The notes under the pieces: model-generated
Seen by the model: only the letters and a program-made list of their open reading frames with translations
What the model was told of the DNA's origin: nothing
Database searches by the model: none
NCBI RefSeq assembly: GCF_032854445.1
Contig: NC_088302.1
Coordinates: forward strand, 52,606,046 to 52,670,045
DNA from: Liolophura sinensis
Lineage: Eukaryota; Mollusca; Polyplacophora; Chitonida; Chitonidae
Reading direction: 5' to 3'
DNA length: 64,000 nucleotides
Made by a program: the position numbers and the translations under genes
Shown: positions 23,301-35,284 of the stretch, in pieces
How the letters are laid out: every line of letters starts with the position of its first letter
How positions within the stretch are numbered: position 1 is the stretch's first letter

Positions 23301-26300
23301 GAGCATAGGGTAGGTGTAATATGTCTGAGAAGGCTATGTGTTAAGAGCTATCACATCACTTCTTGTAACAGTTCACCTCCCTGTCTGCCCGCAGATCAAA
23401 CAGTCGACACTAGACATAAAGAGCATAGGGTAGGTGTAATATGCCTGAGAAGGCTATGTGTTAAGAGCTATCACATCACTTCTTGTAACAGTTCATCTCC
23501 CTGTCTGCCCGCAGATCAAACAGTCGACACTAGACATAAAGAGCATAGGGTAGGTGTAATACGCCTGAGAAGGCTATGTGTTAAGAGCTATCACATCATT
23601 TCTTGTAACAGTTCACCTCCCTGTCTGCCCGCAGATCAAACAGTCGACACTAGACATAAAGAGCACAGGGTAGGTGTAATATGCCTGAGAAGGTTATGTG
23701 TTTAGAGCTATCACATCACTTCTTGTAACAGGTCACCTCCCTGTCTGCCCGCAGATCAAACAGTCGACACTAGACATAAAGAGCACAGGGTAGGTGTAAT
23801 ATGCCTGAGAAGGCTATGTGTAAAGAGCTATCACATCACTTCTTGTAACAGTTCACCTCCCTGTCTGCCCGCAGATCAAACAGTCGACACTAGACATAAA
23901 GAGCATAGGGTAGGTGTAATATGCCTGAGAAGGCTATGTGTTAAGAGCTATCACATCACTTCTTGTAACAGTTCACCTCCCTGTCTGCCCGCAGATCAAA
24001 CAGTCGACACTAGACATAAAGAGCACAGGGTAGGTGTAATATGCCTGAGAAGGCTATGTGTTAAGAGCTATCACATCACTTCTTGTAACAGTTGACCTCC
24101 CTGTCTGCCCGCAGATCAAACAGTCGACACTAGACATAAAGAGCATAGGGTAGGTGTAATATGCCTGAGAAGGCTATGTGTTAAGAGCTATCACATCACT
24201 TCTTGTAACAGTTCACCTCCCTGTCTGCCCGCAGATCAAACAGTCCACACTAGACATAAAGAGCACAGAGTAGGTGTAATACGCCTGAGAAGGCTATGTG
24301 TTAAGAGCTATCACATCACTTCTTGTAACAGTTCACCTCCCTGTCTGCCCGCAGATCAAACAGTCCACACTAGACATAAAGAGCACAGAGTAGGTGTAAT
24401 ACGCCTGAGAAGGCTATGTGTTAAGAGCTATCACGTCAACATTCTCTCATCAATTTGGATATTGCCATTCCTGGAACAAATGAGCAGGGTCTATGAACTA
24501 GAGAATATGTGACTACAAATCCACAATCAATAAATAGAAAAGAACAAAGGAGATTTACCCTTACGTTTTCATCAATTCACTATCAAAGTGGAAGTCATTT
24601 CTGTCTGACAACCTCCTTCCTAACTCATTATTTTCAATGTGCAAATCTAATCTAAAACTACCTAAATTTACTCAATACTCAATTCATGTGCAAGGCTTAG
24701 TTGAAACCATTTTTGTTTGAAATATCCCCAATATTCGTGCACCTGCCACTCGGTTGAGAGACACATACCGTGGCGTCATCTGAGCCTGTGGCGAAAGCGT
24801 CCCCACTGGGATAAAACCTGACGCTGTTGATATCTGATTCGTGTCCCTCAAACACCTGCACACTCTCCCCGGTTCTCATGTCCCATATCATTGCCATCTT
24901 GTCACAGCCCTGAACAACAAAAAAACCATCTTCATGTATAGGCCAGGGGCCACTTTCACAATGTTTTGTGGGGCAGGGGCCACTTTCACAGAGATGTTGT
25001 ACTTGTACCATATCGCACATATAGGACAATGGTATGTTAGTAGCTACGTACAAAATATCGTACGACTAAAAACTGTTGTACGCTGCTTTGTGAAAGTGGC
25101 CCATGGGCTGTCACACCTTGAAAAATTTCAAATGTCTTGACTTTTCCAAACTACTTGGAATAAAAATTCTTTATTTATGTAAATTTTAAGAAAGGTAAAA
25201 TGATCACATTATTTGACTTTCACAGCACTGCATAAAATATGTTGGAAAACAAAAAACATATTCAACAGAATGTCAGCACACTATGTACAGTAGCTCAGAA
25301 TGGTTCTGTAGCCGGTTTACAGATCTGCTTGCTGGAAGTATAACAATCCAATTCTTAATTTCATGGCTTTTTCAAGCTTAAAACTACAAAAAAGCTTTGC
25401 TTTTCCAAACTTTTAGCCCTATGTACATACCCCAGAAACAAACAAGCTGCCAGTCTCTGACGGAGACAGGTCAATACTCATGACATCACCATGGTGACCA
25501 TGGAAACTCTGGATTAGCTGACCACTCTCCACATCCCACAATGCACAAGTGCTGTCCCCACTCCCTGTCAATATCTGAAGAGAAGAAAGGCATTTAACAC
25601 CTAGGTCATGAATACAGACAGGAGAATGGATATTTCATGTGTCATACTGAATTTGTCACAACAGTATACATATGACACATTATATGTATTTGTATATATT
25701 CTATTTCAGTAATGACAAATAATTTCCATGCTGTTTTTTCTTTTCTTTTGTAGTTGTTTGAGCAGCGATGTAACAGGTGGCTGCAGGAAAAACTGAAGTG
25801 ATGCCGTACGATACTCATTATTTTTGTACAATATGAGTGTCTTACCATGTGTAACAGAGCTACCAGCACACTGGGTACCAAACACACATGCAATGTCCCA
25901 TCGCTTACACTGGGATACTTATATTGCCGACACTGGGATGGCATACACTTTACGCTATCTTCATAAATGTAAGCTATGTGGGTATCACTAGATGAAGTAA
26001 TGTGGTTGCCAGTTTTAAAGTCTATGTCTTGACCTAGCCCTGTCTATGCTGCAGAATAATTTCCAACAAAAATTTGCAGGTTAGCATGGAATTGTATGCA
26101 CGTGTTTTAAATATTGTTTTCACCTAGAATGTCACACTGTTTATGCGTGATGATATCTATTCAATAGGGGCACTAGGGTGCTATATGATCACCTATCCGT
26201 TTGCATCCTATGAATTAGAGAATTGGCTACCTGTTGGTCAGAGCTGGTAAAGGTAGAACAGGACAAGTAGCTGGTGTGGGTAGCCACAGCCTTCTTCTTA

Positions 26301-29300
26301 CTGGCTGGGTCTTCATCCAGACTTAAAGGGTAAACAGTACACTTGTTATCCAAGCCTCTGGCATGAAAAAAACAAAACAAAAAGGATTAAAAGTATGTTC
26401 CATCAACAAAATAATAGTTGGAATGTTTGCTAGATGATACACATTACATTTCCATGAATGTTTATTGCCACAATGTATGTATAACTTTCAGTAAGAATAC
26501 AAAGATTTAGATTTTAAAGAGTTATCAAAACATTATTCATGAACTAAAATGTTACATTAAAAGGGTAAATTTTCTTTGTGTGAAATAAGCAAAACATAAC
26601 AACAATCCATAAATCAGAAAAGACAGACAAGCATAAAAAAAAAACATGACATCATTGGCTGAGATAAAATTACAGCACATTTGGCATTTAGTGCTTTCAA
26701 TTCTTGAATGTAAAAAAAAAAAAAAAAACAAAAGGGAAAAAAAAGGCAACGTGATTTATGTTTTACCACATCATTATTTGTGCTTGTCACAATCTTCTCA
26801 CACCCATGGCAAATATGACAATGACAACAAAAGAGTTCATGTGGCCACTAGACACAAAAAATGTCACACACATGCTAAAACACTCTTGTGGTTTAAAGGT
26901 TGTGTTTATCACAGGGATTATAAGAACAGGGTGATTCCGGTAAGTGTCATAAGCTGGTTAACTATGAGAGGAATGTCAGAGATTCACATGGAACTCTGCA
27001 TGGATTCTCACATCATCCTTACATCAGCGTGTTATCAAGCATGATAAGCCTATTATCTCTTACCCACAAGCCACCACACTTCCTGATGGGCCGTATGAGC
27101 AGGCCATCACCCAGGTCGTCGGCATGGTAACAGCATGTTCCTGTCAAAGCAACAGCTGTAACATTACTGACGAAAATAGAGCACAATTATGTATAAATGT
27201 GCACTTTTCAAGACAACCAGAAAATGATGAAGCAGAATGCAACTTTTAACTTTCATCCACCTGTTATTAATTTCATACAGTATCAACTGCAGCTTGCACA
27301 GCATGCTTTGCAATGTTTGGTTTAAATTTCAATAGTTAATTTGCATATTCGTTTATTCCAACCCACATAAATATTTGTACATGTACACTTAAAGACAATA
27401 AATTGAATGCTACTAATCCTGAAATACACACACACAAAAAAAGTATTTTATTTACAATAATCATAATAATTTACAATAATCTGCAAAATCTGTAAAAGCT
27501 GAAGAAACAGATACATGTATACGGGAATGTCTGTCAGCTACATGCGAATGGTTATGGGTCCCCCCTCTGCTTGGTTAGCTCTCACTATAACGCTGGCCGT
27601 CCTCAAACACATGAAATATTCTTGAGTACAGCATAAACCTCCAATCATACAAATAAATAAAGAGATTTAGCTATTTACTCAGTACTGACCTTATTAGTGG
27701 TAAAGGCGTCCCATACCAGCATCTTGCCATCCTGTAAACAGTGCCACAAAAAATCAGAAAATGTCAGGTAGCAAATCTCTGCCATATAAGCCTTTGACAC
27801 TGTTAGATTTGTGTACCTGTTTTACAGCTCAGGTAGATTATCTATTAACTTTGTGCTAAAAATACTTTTTACAATTGTTATACCCAGATATGTATCTACA
27901 GTTTGATGCCATGCAAAACTGTATTCCTATAATTATTTACAACTGTTGCTGGGCCACAAAAAATGTTTAACATCAGACAAAAATGGTGGCCTTTTCAGAT
28001 CACATCTAAGTGATGGGACATCACATCGCTTACTTCATAGGAATTCACTTAGTTGTCAGCAGATCATTTTAAATATAATTATTTTCTGTAAAATCATCTC
28101 TGTCCAAAAAACCATCTCAGAAAATAATTGCTTGCTTTCAAGAGTTTCTCTCTAATAAAAAAAAATGTAAAAAATGAATTTGAAGAATTTCTGGACAGTT
28201 ACACATATTATTTTTGACTTTATGTGCATTTTAACCTAGTGAATTACTTGTATGTATTATTATTATATTATTATGCATACTTCTACTTCAAAAGCTTGAC
28301 TAATTAATATGCATATAATCTATTGGATTTAAAATATCCCTCTCTTGGCATGCTGAATGAGGGGTGCCCCAGATTGAGAATAACTAGGTTAGTCGTTGAG
28401 AGTATCAGAACCTTAGCATGATTGGATTGGATTAACTCGTTAAACTAATTAATCTCTATCAAACCTGCTGTAACTGCAATATCCTTCCTGACCTCGGATA
28501 TTTATGCAAAGTCTGAGATCAATCCCGACAGCTGATTGGGCTACAATACCCTAATCACGATTTCAATCAAATTCCCCATTAAAGGAGAAGAAAACTTAAA
28601 AAAATGACACTATAGGCTGAAAAGAGCACATTTTTTTCTATCTGGGAGAACCTGCTGTTTGCCATACACGTAAAGTCTGAAAACGGCAAAGCTGGCATAA
28701 ATTGTGGAGTCCATCGCGTCCTCCATCTTTAACACCCTGTAATTTATACTGGGGTGTGTTGCCTCTCAGCCAATGAGAGTTGTTAAAACTGCCAGCTTGT
28801 TCAAGTAAACTTTTTAGCCTACGTCCAACATTTCGGTTTCCTGATCATCAAGCGGAAAATGAAATGTACTGTTCGCTACCTTCTGGGAAGAAGAGTTCCA
28901 CCGGAAATGCTCGAACTGCACTTCGGCGGTTTCCGACAGCAATTGTCCTCCTAACACAGAAGACTTCAGGACTAGTTCTAAGGCAAAATGGGATGGCCCA
29001 CAGCGGATGTTGGCGCTGACTTTATTTATAATTTATCAACTTGAGAAACATATTAGATGGCATCCACCTGTGAGGAAGTGTTGAATTTACAATACATCCT
29101 CCTTCATATGTTAGATATTGTGTGCACAGAGCTTGATAATAATTGAAGGAGTAGATTGGAGAAAAACTAGATTTCAACAAATATGTAACTAGAAACATAG
29201 TCTGACCAGAGAGAAGCTATATACCTCCTTCAATAAAATTAACACTGTTCTTTTCAGCAGTAAACTGACCCCAAGGTGTAAAATCTCCATGTTGTAAGGC

Positions 29301-31466
29301 TGCTATGTGTACATAAATATTTCAACAACCTATGGCTTGAGGTCCCTTTTAAAGGTGCAATTTTAAGAGTAGCCTGCATGAGATGGAACCTCAGAAAATG
29401 GCTAATGGCAAGTTTCAGAGTAATTTTGTAAACTTATTTGTAAAGCACATACAATCAACATTTTTTCTTTTTTTTTCAATCCATCGTAAGCTAATTTAAA
29501 ATTCCTGACCCTAATTAAGTACAATTGACAGTTTAAATACAGTACATATAATACATTAAGCTAAAAACTCAGACTTCATTTAAAATCTCTTGATATTTCT
29601 ACAAGTCTCAAAAGCTGATATCATGTACTTTTTTTTTTTATTCTGTTGCCTAAAAAAATATTTTTCACACACTGCATACTTTAATAGAAGAGGTCCCATT
29701 TCTCGTAGTTTCACGCCTCAAAAACTCACGTTACATCACAAAGGCTGTCATCTAACAAGGATCTGAGAAATAATTCATAGCAGGCCTATTAGATTGGTGT
29801 TCTTAATACACTGCTGAAGGATAGGGAATATATGCATGAGTTCCCCTGTATTGATAGAAGCTTTCTTGTATGAACTGAAAATGCAAGGTTGTACCACTGA
29901 ACCTTAATTGTTTGGTTTTTCACACTGACCAACTCAATCTGAACTTGAAACTTTCTTCTGACATACAGGCAGAACCGCTGAGCCAGGTTTGATAATGATA
30001 TTTACAGAGAGTATCTTACAAGCATATCTTCTGCATACTCACAATATTTTATATATTCATATTTATATCTTGTGTAGAATTATATTATAATTTGCATTCT
30101 GAGTTGCCTTGTTAATTGAATGAATCAGTTAATATACAATGTATTCTACGTCAAATAAGCAGTCTTACTCATTTCCCATGTCGACATAACTTTAAATTTC
30201 ATCCAAGACAAAGTTTTTTACTTCGCCTCTTTCTGAAAGCTCTAATTGTATAGAAAAATGTTTCGAGCTTTCTCTGAAATATAAGATGATATCGTACTGG
30301 AAAAAAGTATGTTTTAACACCAAAGTAATGCAGGTATTTCATGACCTTTACTTGAGTCTGAAAATATGTTTTTCTTTTTGAGCAAATTTTTTGGGTAAAA
30401 GTAAAGTAGACTCCTCATCCTCTGATGATTAGTAAAACATCAGAATTAAAATGTTTTGCACAGCTCCCTTCAGCTGGGGATAGGACACTGCTGTCGATGA
30501 AGTTTATCATGTGCATTACATGTATATGCTACCTGTTTACAACTTGCTTGAAAACAGCTAATCTAACACGTTAATCTTAACATGTTAGTCTTAAATGCAA
30601 ACCAGTAGTATCAAAACACAGAGTGCTACAGCATTTCTGAAAAATTCTTGACACCTATTTCCATAACTGGTTCCTAGGACTTGTTAATATCTGTACAAAT
30701 GGCATACCTGTGATGAGGAGACAATGTGTCGTTTATCAGTTGACCAGTCCATACACAGCACCTTCCCCTGGTGGCCCTTTAGGACTCGCCGAGACTTGAT
30801 GTTCAACTGGGGAAGACCTTCCAGCCGCTGAGCTACCACACACACTGCAACACAAAGGTTTGAGTACTTCTTAGTTGTGTCTTACTCATTTTCTGAGTAC
30901 CCACAGCACGTTCTTGGAAGTTGTTTCAAGACGATGTGAGAAAGAAAATAAAACAGTAAACTGTATAACATTTAAACTTAATAAGAACTGGTTGTAGTTT
31001 TTGGGGGCGTTAAATATCAAATGTCCGGCTAATAACGAAAACTGAGCACCTGATAATGCATCTGATTAATAATTTTAACTTAGACACTTTCCTAGAAAAA
31101 AGCAGGTCGTCAGCCACATCGATTCAACTGATCACATTTACATCTACACATTAAGTATAATTGCAAAAGAATCGGTAACACCTTGAAACACTGATGTCCT
31201 TCATTGTTAAACGAAAACTTAACACTTGTTACGTCAACAATCTTGTCGCAACTCAACTGTCAACATCCTGTTTGATTTGAACACAGCAGTCCACGACGAT
31301 GAAAAATAAGAAAATAGGCATTATTCACTGAATAACTAGACTTACTGTCAACATCGTTAAGTTTTGCTTTTTCCTCTTCTAGTTTAACCTTCAAAGACTC
31401 CGCTTCTCTGCTCAAAGAATCGATTGATTCGGTTGTGTTGTCAACCCGCAGCGCTTCAGTCGCCAT
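20315..31466 (-). CDS. GNB5: guanine nucleotide-binding protein subunit beta-5, short form (GNB5), 10 coding exons, 354 aa
   Basis: Exons in transcription order: 31466-31346, 30844-30708, 27731-27690, 27140-27064, 26357-26231, 25574-25431, 24909-24769, 22089-21993, 21412-21246, 20326-20315. All introns are GT-AG and all phases agree; 1065 nt with stop. The length matches short vertebrate GNB5 (353 aa from memory). The start has a good context (GAAAATGGCG). Residues ~12-40 form the N-terminal coiled coil ([20 protein letters not shown]) that in this family pairs with the GGL domain of R7 RGS proteins. The rest is a seven-blade WD40 propeller: [121 protein letters not shown], ending [12 protein letters not shown]. 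Likely role: obligate partner of R7 RGS proteins, which speed GTP hydrolysis by G-alpha i/o in neurons. Exon 8's acceptor is embedded in the 120-bp array. Confidence 0.95.
22039..24438 (-). repeat. 20 x 120-bp array derived from the GNB5 intron 7/exon 8 boundary
   Basis: The period is exactly 120 bp over 20 copies with few substitutions and no visible length changes. The copy at 22039-22158 includes the first 51 nt of GNB5 exon 8 (22039-22089) plus 69 bp of intron 7. The other 19 lie upstream of it in intron 7. On the gene strand every unit keeps ...CTCTTTATGTCTAG, then TGT(C/G)GACTG...TACAAGAAG. If an upstream copy's AG were used, 17 codons would be read and then TGA. Copies differ mainly at CGA/GGA in codon 2 and at GTGAAC/GTGACC/GTCAAC. 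The array ends at 24438 with one mismatch in the last bases. Confidence 0.95.
24947..25102. mobile_element. MITE-like element with GGGCCACTTTCACA inverted ends, 37 bp from the exon 7 acceptor
   Basis: GGGCCACTTTCACA at 24977-24990 is the exact reverse complement of TGTGAAAGTGGCCC at 25089-25102, giving a ~126-bp element with 14-bp terminal inverted repeats and no ORF. A second copy of the left end lies at 24947-24960. It sits in GNB5 intron 6 close to the 3' splice site of exon 7 (exon boundary at 24909). Confidence 0.7.
27520..27662 (+). mobile_element. diverged SINE remnant in GNB5 intron 3
   Basis: Matches the 3' half of the 6263 SINE family: GTCTGTCAGC, GAATGGTTATGGGTC, CTCACTATAACGCTGGCCGT, GAAATATTCTTGAGTACAGC, CAATCATACAAATAAATAAA. 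It lies antisense to GNB5, just beyond exon 3. Confidence 0.7.
27732..30707. other. GNB5 intron 2; no further gene
   Basis: Mostly AT-rich. A more GC-rich island at about 28600-29020 (contains 'CAGCCAATGAGAGTTGTTAA' and a 79-codon plus-strand ORF at 28780-29019) may be an old transposon fragment or a conserved intronic element. I recognise no protein in it. Confidence 0.4.
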
Positions 31467-31600
31467 TTTCTCCCCGAAGCAGCATCATCAACACCGCGCG
31501 AGCTGCGCACTCGGCTGAAGGTCACGCATCCAATGACCTGTGCTCCGTGAAGACAGGCAGTTTCATTTCCGACATGCTGTATTTACACGCCTGGACTCTC
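31467..31600 (-). promoter_or_regulatory. inferred GNB5 promoter and 5' UTR
   Basis: Upstream of the GNB5 ATG the sequence becomes locally CpG-rich (CACCGCGCGAGCTGCGCACT), unlike its AT-rich surroundings. A CCAAT sequence lies on the plus strand near 31530. No TATA box is visible. This looks like a CpG-type promoter; the start site is not defined. Confidence 0.35.
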
Positions 31601-31794
31601 TCGGTGTGCTTCAGGCAAGAGTGGTGGAAGTTGACTGCATTTGCTCAGCACATATATTTTTTATATAACTTAGACATACATGACAAGTGGGCAATGGGTA
31701 ATCCAGATCTTATTCTCATCAAGATCCGCTTACACCACTCGGTGTATATTTGCAATCTTTCATGCTCAATGCATGTCCACGCTAAAAAACCCCC

Positions 31795-31933
31795 ATCTTC
31801 TGTTAAATCCGTTCCCCGAGGGATGACGGATTGCATTTCCGTCGATCTAACGGATTAATCCGTTTCTGATTACGAATCACTTCGTAACGGAATGCCATCC
31901 GTCATCACCCAGGTAGCAAATTTAACAGAAGAT
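31795..31933. mobile_element. 139-bp MITE-like fold-back with perfect 14-bp inverted ends
   Basis: ATCTTCTGTTAAAT at 31795-31808 is the exact reverse complement of ATTTAACAGAAGAT at 31920-31933. The arms go on pairing imperfectly inward: GATGACGGATTGCATTTCCG near 31823 against GATGACGGATGGCATTCCG read from the other strand near 31905. No ORF. It lies ~330 bp upstream of the GNB5 start codon. Confidence 0.75.
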
Positions 31934-32984
31934 TTTTTGGAGGGTATAGGCCTCTGACTTTTTTCGCGGTGTTAAAGTTGGCCTGCTAAACGATCTATTC
32001 GAATTAATGCATGGTTGTCTCAGGTTGTCATGAAATGTGAGTTTCTAGTCATTTATAGGCCTGTGTTCAAAAGATAAAAAATCAAAGAAAATAATACAGC
32101 CCAATAATAATGATCAAAAATATCTAACTATATATATTTATGAAGGAAGGAATTTCCGTAACTTTTGTAAACGTATGTTTGCCTTCGAATTTCTCCTCTT
32201 CTGATCGCCTGAGCACTTGGCAGGTGTATTGTTGATGACATGGAACTGTCGAGTTCTCAAAAAAATACGTAGGGATCCGCAATTTTAGCAATATGATGTT
32301 ATTTGTATTGTGAACGTTCTCCTTAGCAATGGGGAGATTTGAAATGTTACAGTTGTAAGTGTTTTAGATATGGATTTCAGCTGGTAGGCCTACTATACTA
32401 GTTTTAGTAACCTGTATATGCTCCATGCTACACACTCACTTCATACAATCTGACTTTAGTTACATTATTTCCTGACCGTGCTGGATGTTATATTGTACCA
32501 GTATGCCTAACATAACCCACCGTGTTGTGGGTTATATTACAGGAGTAGCGGAACCATTCCCAAAGTGGGAGCGGGTTAAGGGTGCAAGTCGGGGGACACT
32601 GGCTTTAAAAACAAAAATGACTGCACTTTACAAAAAGACCCCACTCCTCCATGGCCCACTTTAGTAATGCAGACTAAGGAAGAATAATATCTGTGTAGCT
32701 TCTGCAGTAGCTCGCAAGATCGCCTCCAGTAGTTGGTATTGTGTGGATCACGGACGCAGCTAATTTTTGTTGGTACACATAGCTCCACTGGATGATCAGA
32801 AGAGAAGAGAAGGTTGCTGTTGGTATTCGTATCGTCATTAATGTAAATGAGCATACAGAGGATATGCTGGTATGTGTGGGCAATATAGGCCCTGACACTC
32901 AAAAACAACACTTAATATATATATATATAGGCAAAAGCCCTGGAACAGAAAACACGTATAAATTATGAATTCCAAGTATATTTA
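31934..32984. other. intergenic sequence, nothing recognised
   Basis: AT-rich. A short TA-rich tract lies near 32916-32930. The minus ORFs of 74 and 111 codons at 32576-32911 overlap each other in different frames and have no family features. Confidence 0.4.
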
Positions 32985-33175
32985 TATTAATTGGTGTTTT
33001 ACACGATGGAATATTATTTCAAGATTATTTCACTTATTGACAAACCTTCCCACGTGACGGACCAGCGAGGAAGCGAGCCTAAGCTGGAATTGAATTTCAG
33101 CATTGGTGAGATGGTGTTAGCCGGGATATGATTCTGCGCTAACACGCTAACCACTTGGCCATCGGGGCCCAACCG
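32985..33175 (-). mobile_element. internally deleted SINE remnant (minus strand)
   Basis: Reverse-oriented member of the 6263 family: ATTGGTGTTTTACACGATGG tail end, CCTTCCCACGTGACGGACCA, CAGCATTGGTGAGA, and a head CGCTAACCACTTGGCCATCG-GGGCC. The central GC-rich core is missing. Confidence 0.7.
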
Positions 33176-33410
33176 AACTGCGAATATAGAGGGTATATCA
33201 AGAATACATTTATTACAATTGTATGTCTTCACATAGAGGTTGAATGTCTGTTCTCTAGATTCAACAAATGAGTCATGGATATGGGGCTACTTGATGATGC
33301 TTGGGCATATCCGGCTGTATGATACCATTTAGTAGCTTAACATGAATGCTGTTGGGATCATACTGTATCACATTTGCATCTGTACATGACGGTATATTTC
33401 ACTATGCTGG

Positions 33411-33850
33411 ATGTATACTGGCTATATACGTGGATCTGCTAGGGCTTGCTGGGTATATTGGTGGGCACGGGCGGCCAAGTCAATGAAGCGTGGCAGATCG
33501 ATGCCAGGGGAGGGAATTGCTGCAGAGGGGATCGGGCTAAGGCGCTATGCCTCCACTCGTAATCGATCCAAAACCCGGACCCATTTAATTGTCGAACCAG
33601 CTACTCGGCTCCGAGGCTGGGAAAACACCGACTCAGCTTGGTGGGTTATCTTTTGGCTGTCTGAGAATCGATGTTACCAGGGCTCATCCACTCACTGAGA
33701 AGAAACATCAGAAGCCCCCCCTCGCCTTCCCCCGCCGCCGGCCCACCCCAACTTCTCGTTTCCAAATTCTCCCCCGACCTCTGAACCCGTCTTCCCAAAA
33801 CTCATCAACGGAAAGTTTACTAACTCTGGTCACGTGAGTATAATGCCAGC
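33411..33850. other. GC-rich unassigned block
   Basis: About 440 bp of clearly higher GC than the flanks, with a C-rich stretch (AGCCCCCCCTCGCCTTCCCC near 33712) and overlapping plus ORFs of 95 and 82 codons. Neither ORF resembles a family I know or has convincing splice sites. It could be a transposon fragment or a CpG-type regulatory region. Confidence 0.3.
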
Positions 33851-35284
33851 AGGAATCCGGTTACGAGCTCCACCATCGAGTCCTTTGTACTGTTCTAATT
33901 TAAACGATCGCCTTATGTGTTGATAGGACGAAAGTTCAGGCTGCTCGAATGGATCGACCCAAACCATCAACACTGTTGTAATTACTGTATTGTGAGGAAA
34001 AACTCAAGGGTTTAACACTCAGACAGAGGTATACATTGATCATGCGCTGTGCACGTTTGAAGATTTTTTGATTAGAACAAAAACCATCTCCCGTATCTAA
34101 AACGAGCATTTGTATACTAGCAATCAACAAAAATGCATGTTCCAGGTCAATAATCGTCCATGTCAGTAATCGCGAGGCCAGTGCCCCAAAACAACTTTCG
34201 ACAAAAAAGCCACCAAAGAACTAAAGAAAGTATATAAAGTATGAAATTAAGACGGACTCATCTAAAGTGAGGCAGTCAACAATATTCAACGATGTTGAAA
34301 AGACGCAAGACAAATGAATGAAAACTGTTTTCAAATCGTGTACCGTACCATGCTAATGTTTAAGTTGTCGATAATCAAAATGTGTATCTCATTTGCCACT
34401 GCTGATGTGGCGATCTAATTCAATAAATTATACACGCCAGTGCTGATATGATAGGGCAACTACCTCTTGAGACACTTGGTCAGTTATATATTTTAATACA
34501 CTCTACATATGAGAGTGCTGATACGATATGACACCACCTTGAGAGACACTTTGTATCCATGATGCAAGTAATTTATTTCAGATCATACAAGTGTCTTCGT
34601 TATTTAACACGAGTTACCTTCATAATGAAATGTTCTAAAATAAGTAAGCAAACTTTAAAAAGGTGGAATAAATCTGGTTTTCTGGGTAAATATTGTATCT
34701 TCCACTGATTTCGCGACGCTATTGGGTTATCTTAATTCAACAGAGTAAGTACAAGTTTGATAAAAGTGGCAAAAGATGAAGGTGATATGGAAGTCAACTC
34801 ATTAAATCCACAGTTTACATTTGGGAACATAATGTTAAAAGTAGAAAAGCCAGTTCACCGGTTAGTCAGCCAGTTCTTATGTCAACGGTAAACCATAAGT
34901 CAAGTTATATCTATGTGCAACAGCACTAAGCGACGTGGAAACTTTACCACGGCTGAATCATCTTCCATTTCGAGGGATCTGCAAATACATAGCATATTTT
35001 GATAAAGACAGAAGTACCCAAAGTATGTGCATTTAAACTTTTCTGAAGAATTATCAATAAAAGAATCAAGTGCATCGGATATTGTATTCGTACCTACGAA
35101 TATACCTCCCTAGTGTTTTATGTGAAGGAAAACTCAAATAAAATTTAAAGAAATCTAAAATAAGGCAAAGATATTTATTTAAGATTTAAACAAATAACTT
35201 TGAGAACAATATTGCCTGATGTATTGCTTACTGTCTATCCATCAACAAGTATTTGAGTCGTTTAGATTCAGCGAATAACGTTCT
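33851..35284. other. intergenic, with a short diverged duplication at 34438-34545
   Basis: No coding signal. 'AGTGCTGATATGATAGGGCA' near 34439 is echoed by 'AGTGCTGATACGATATGACA' near 34513, each followed by a similar CTTGAGA(GA)CACTT stretch, a two-copy degenerate repeat. Confidence 0.4.

Noticed and set aside
22039..24438. CRISPR array (regular repeats)
   Set aside because: The entire 120-bp unit repeats with no unique spacers, and the window is an intron-containing eukaryotic genome.
28780..29019. 79-codon plus ORF in GNB5 intron 2 as a nested gene
   Set aside because: No recognised domain, no promoter or splice evidence; it may be a transposon fragment.
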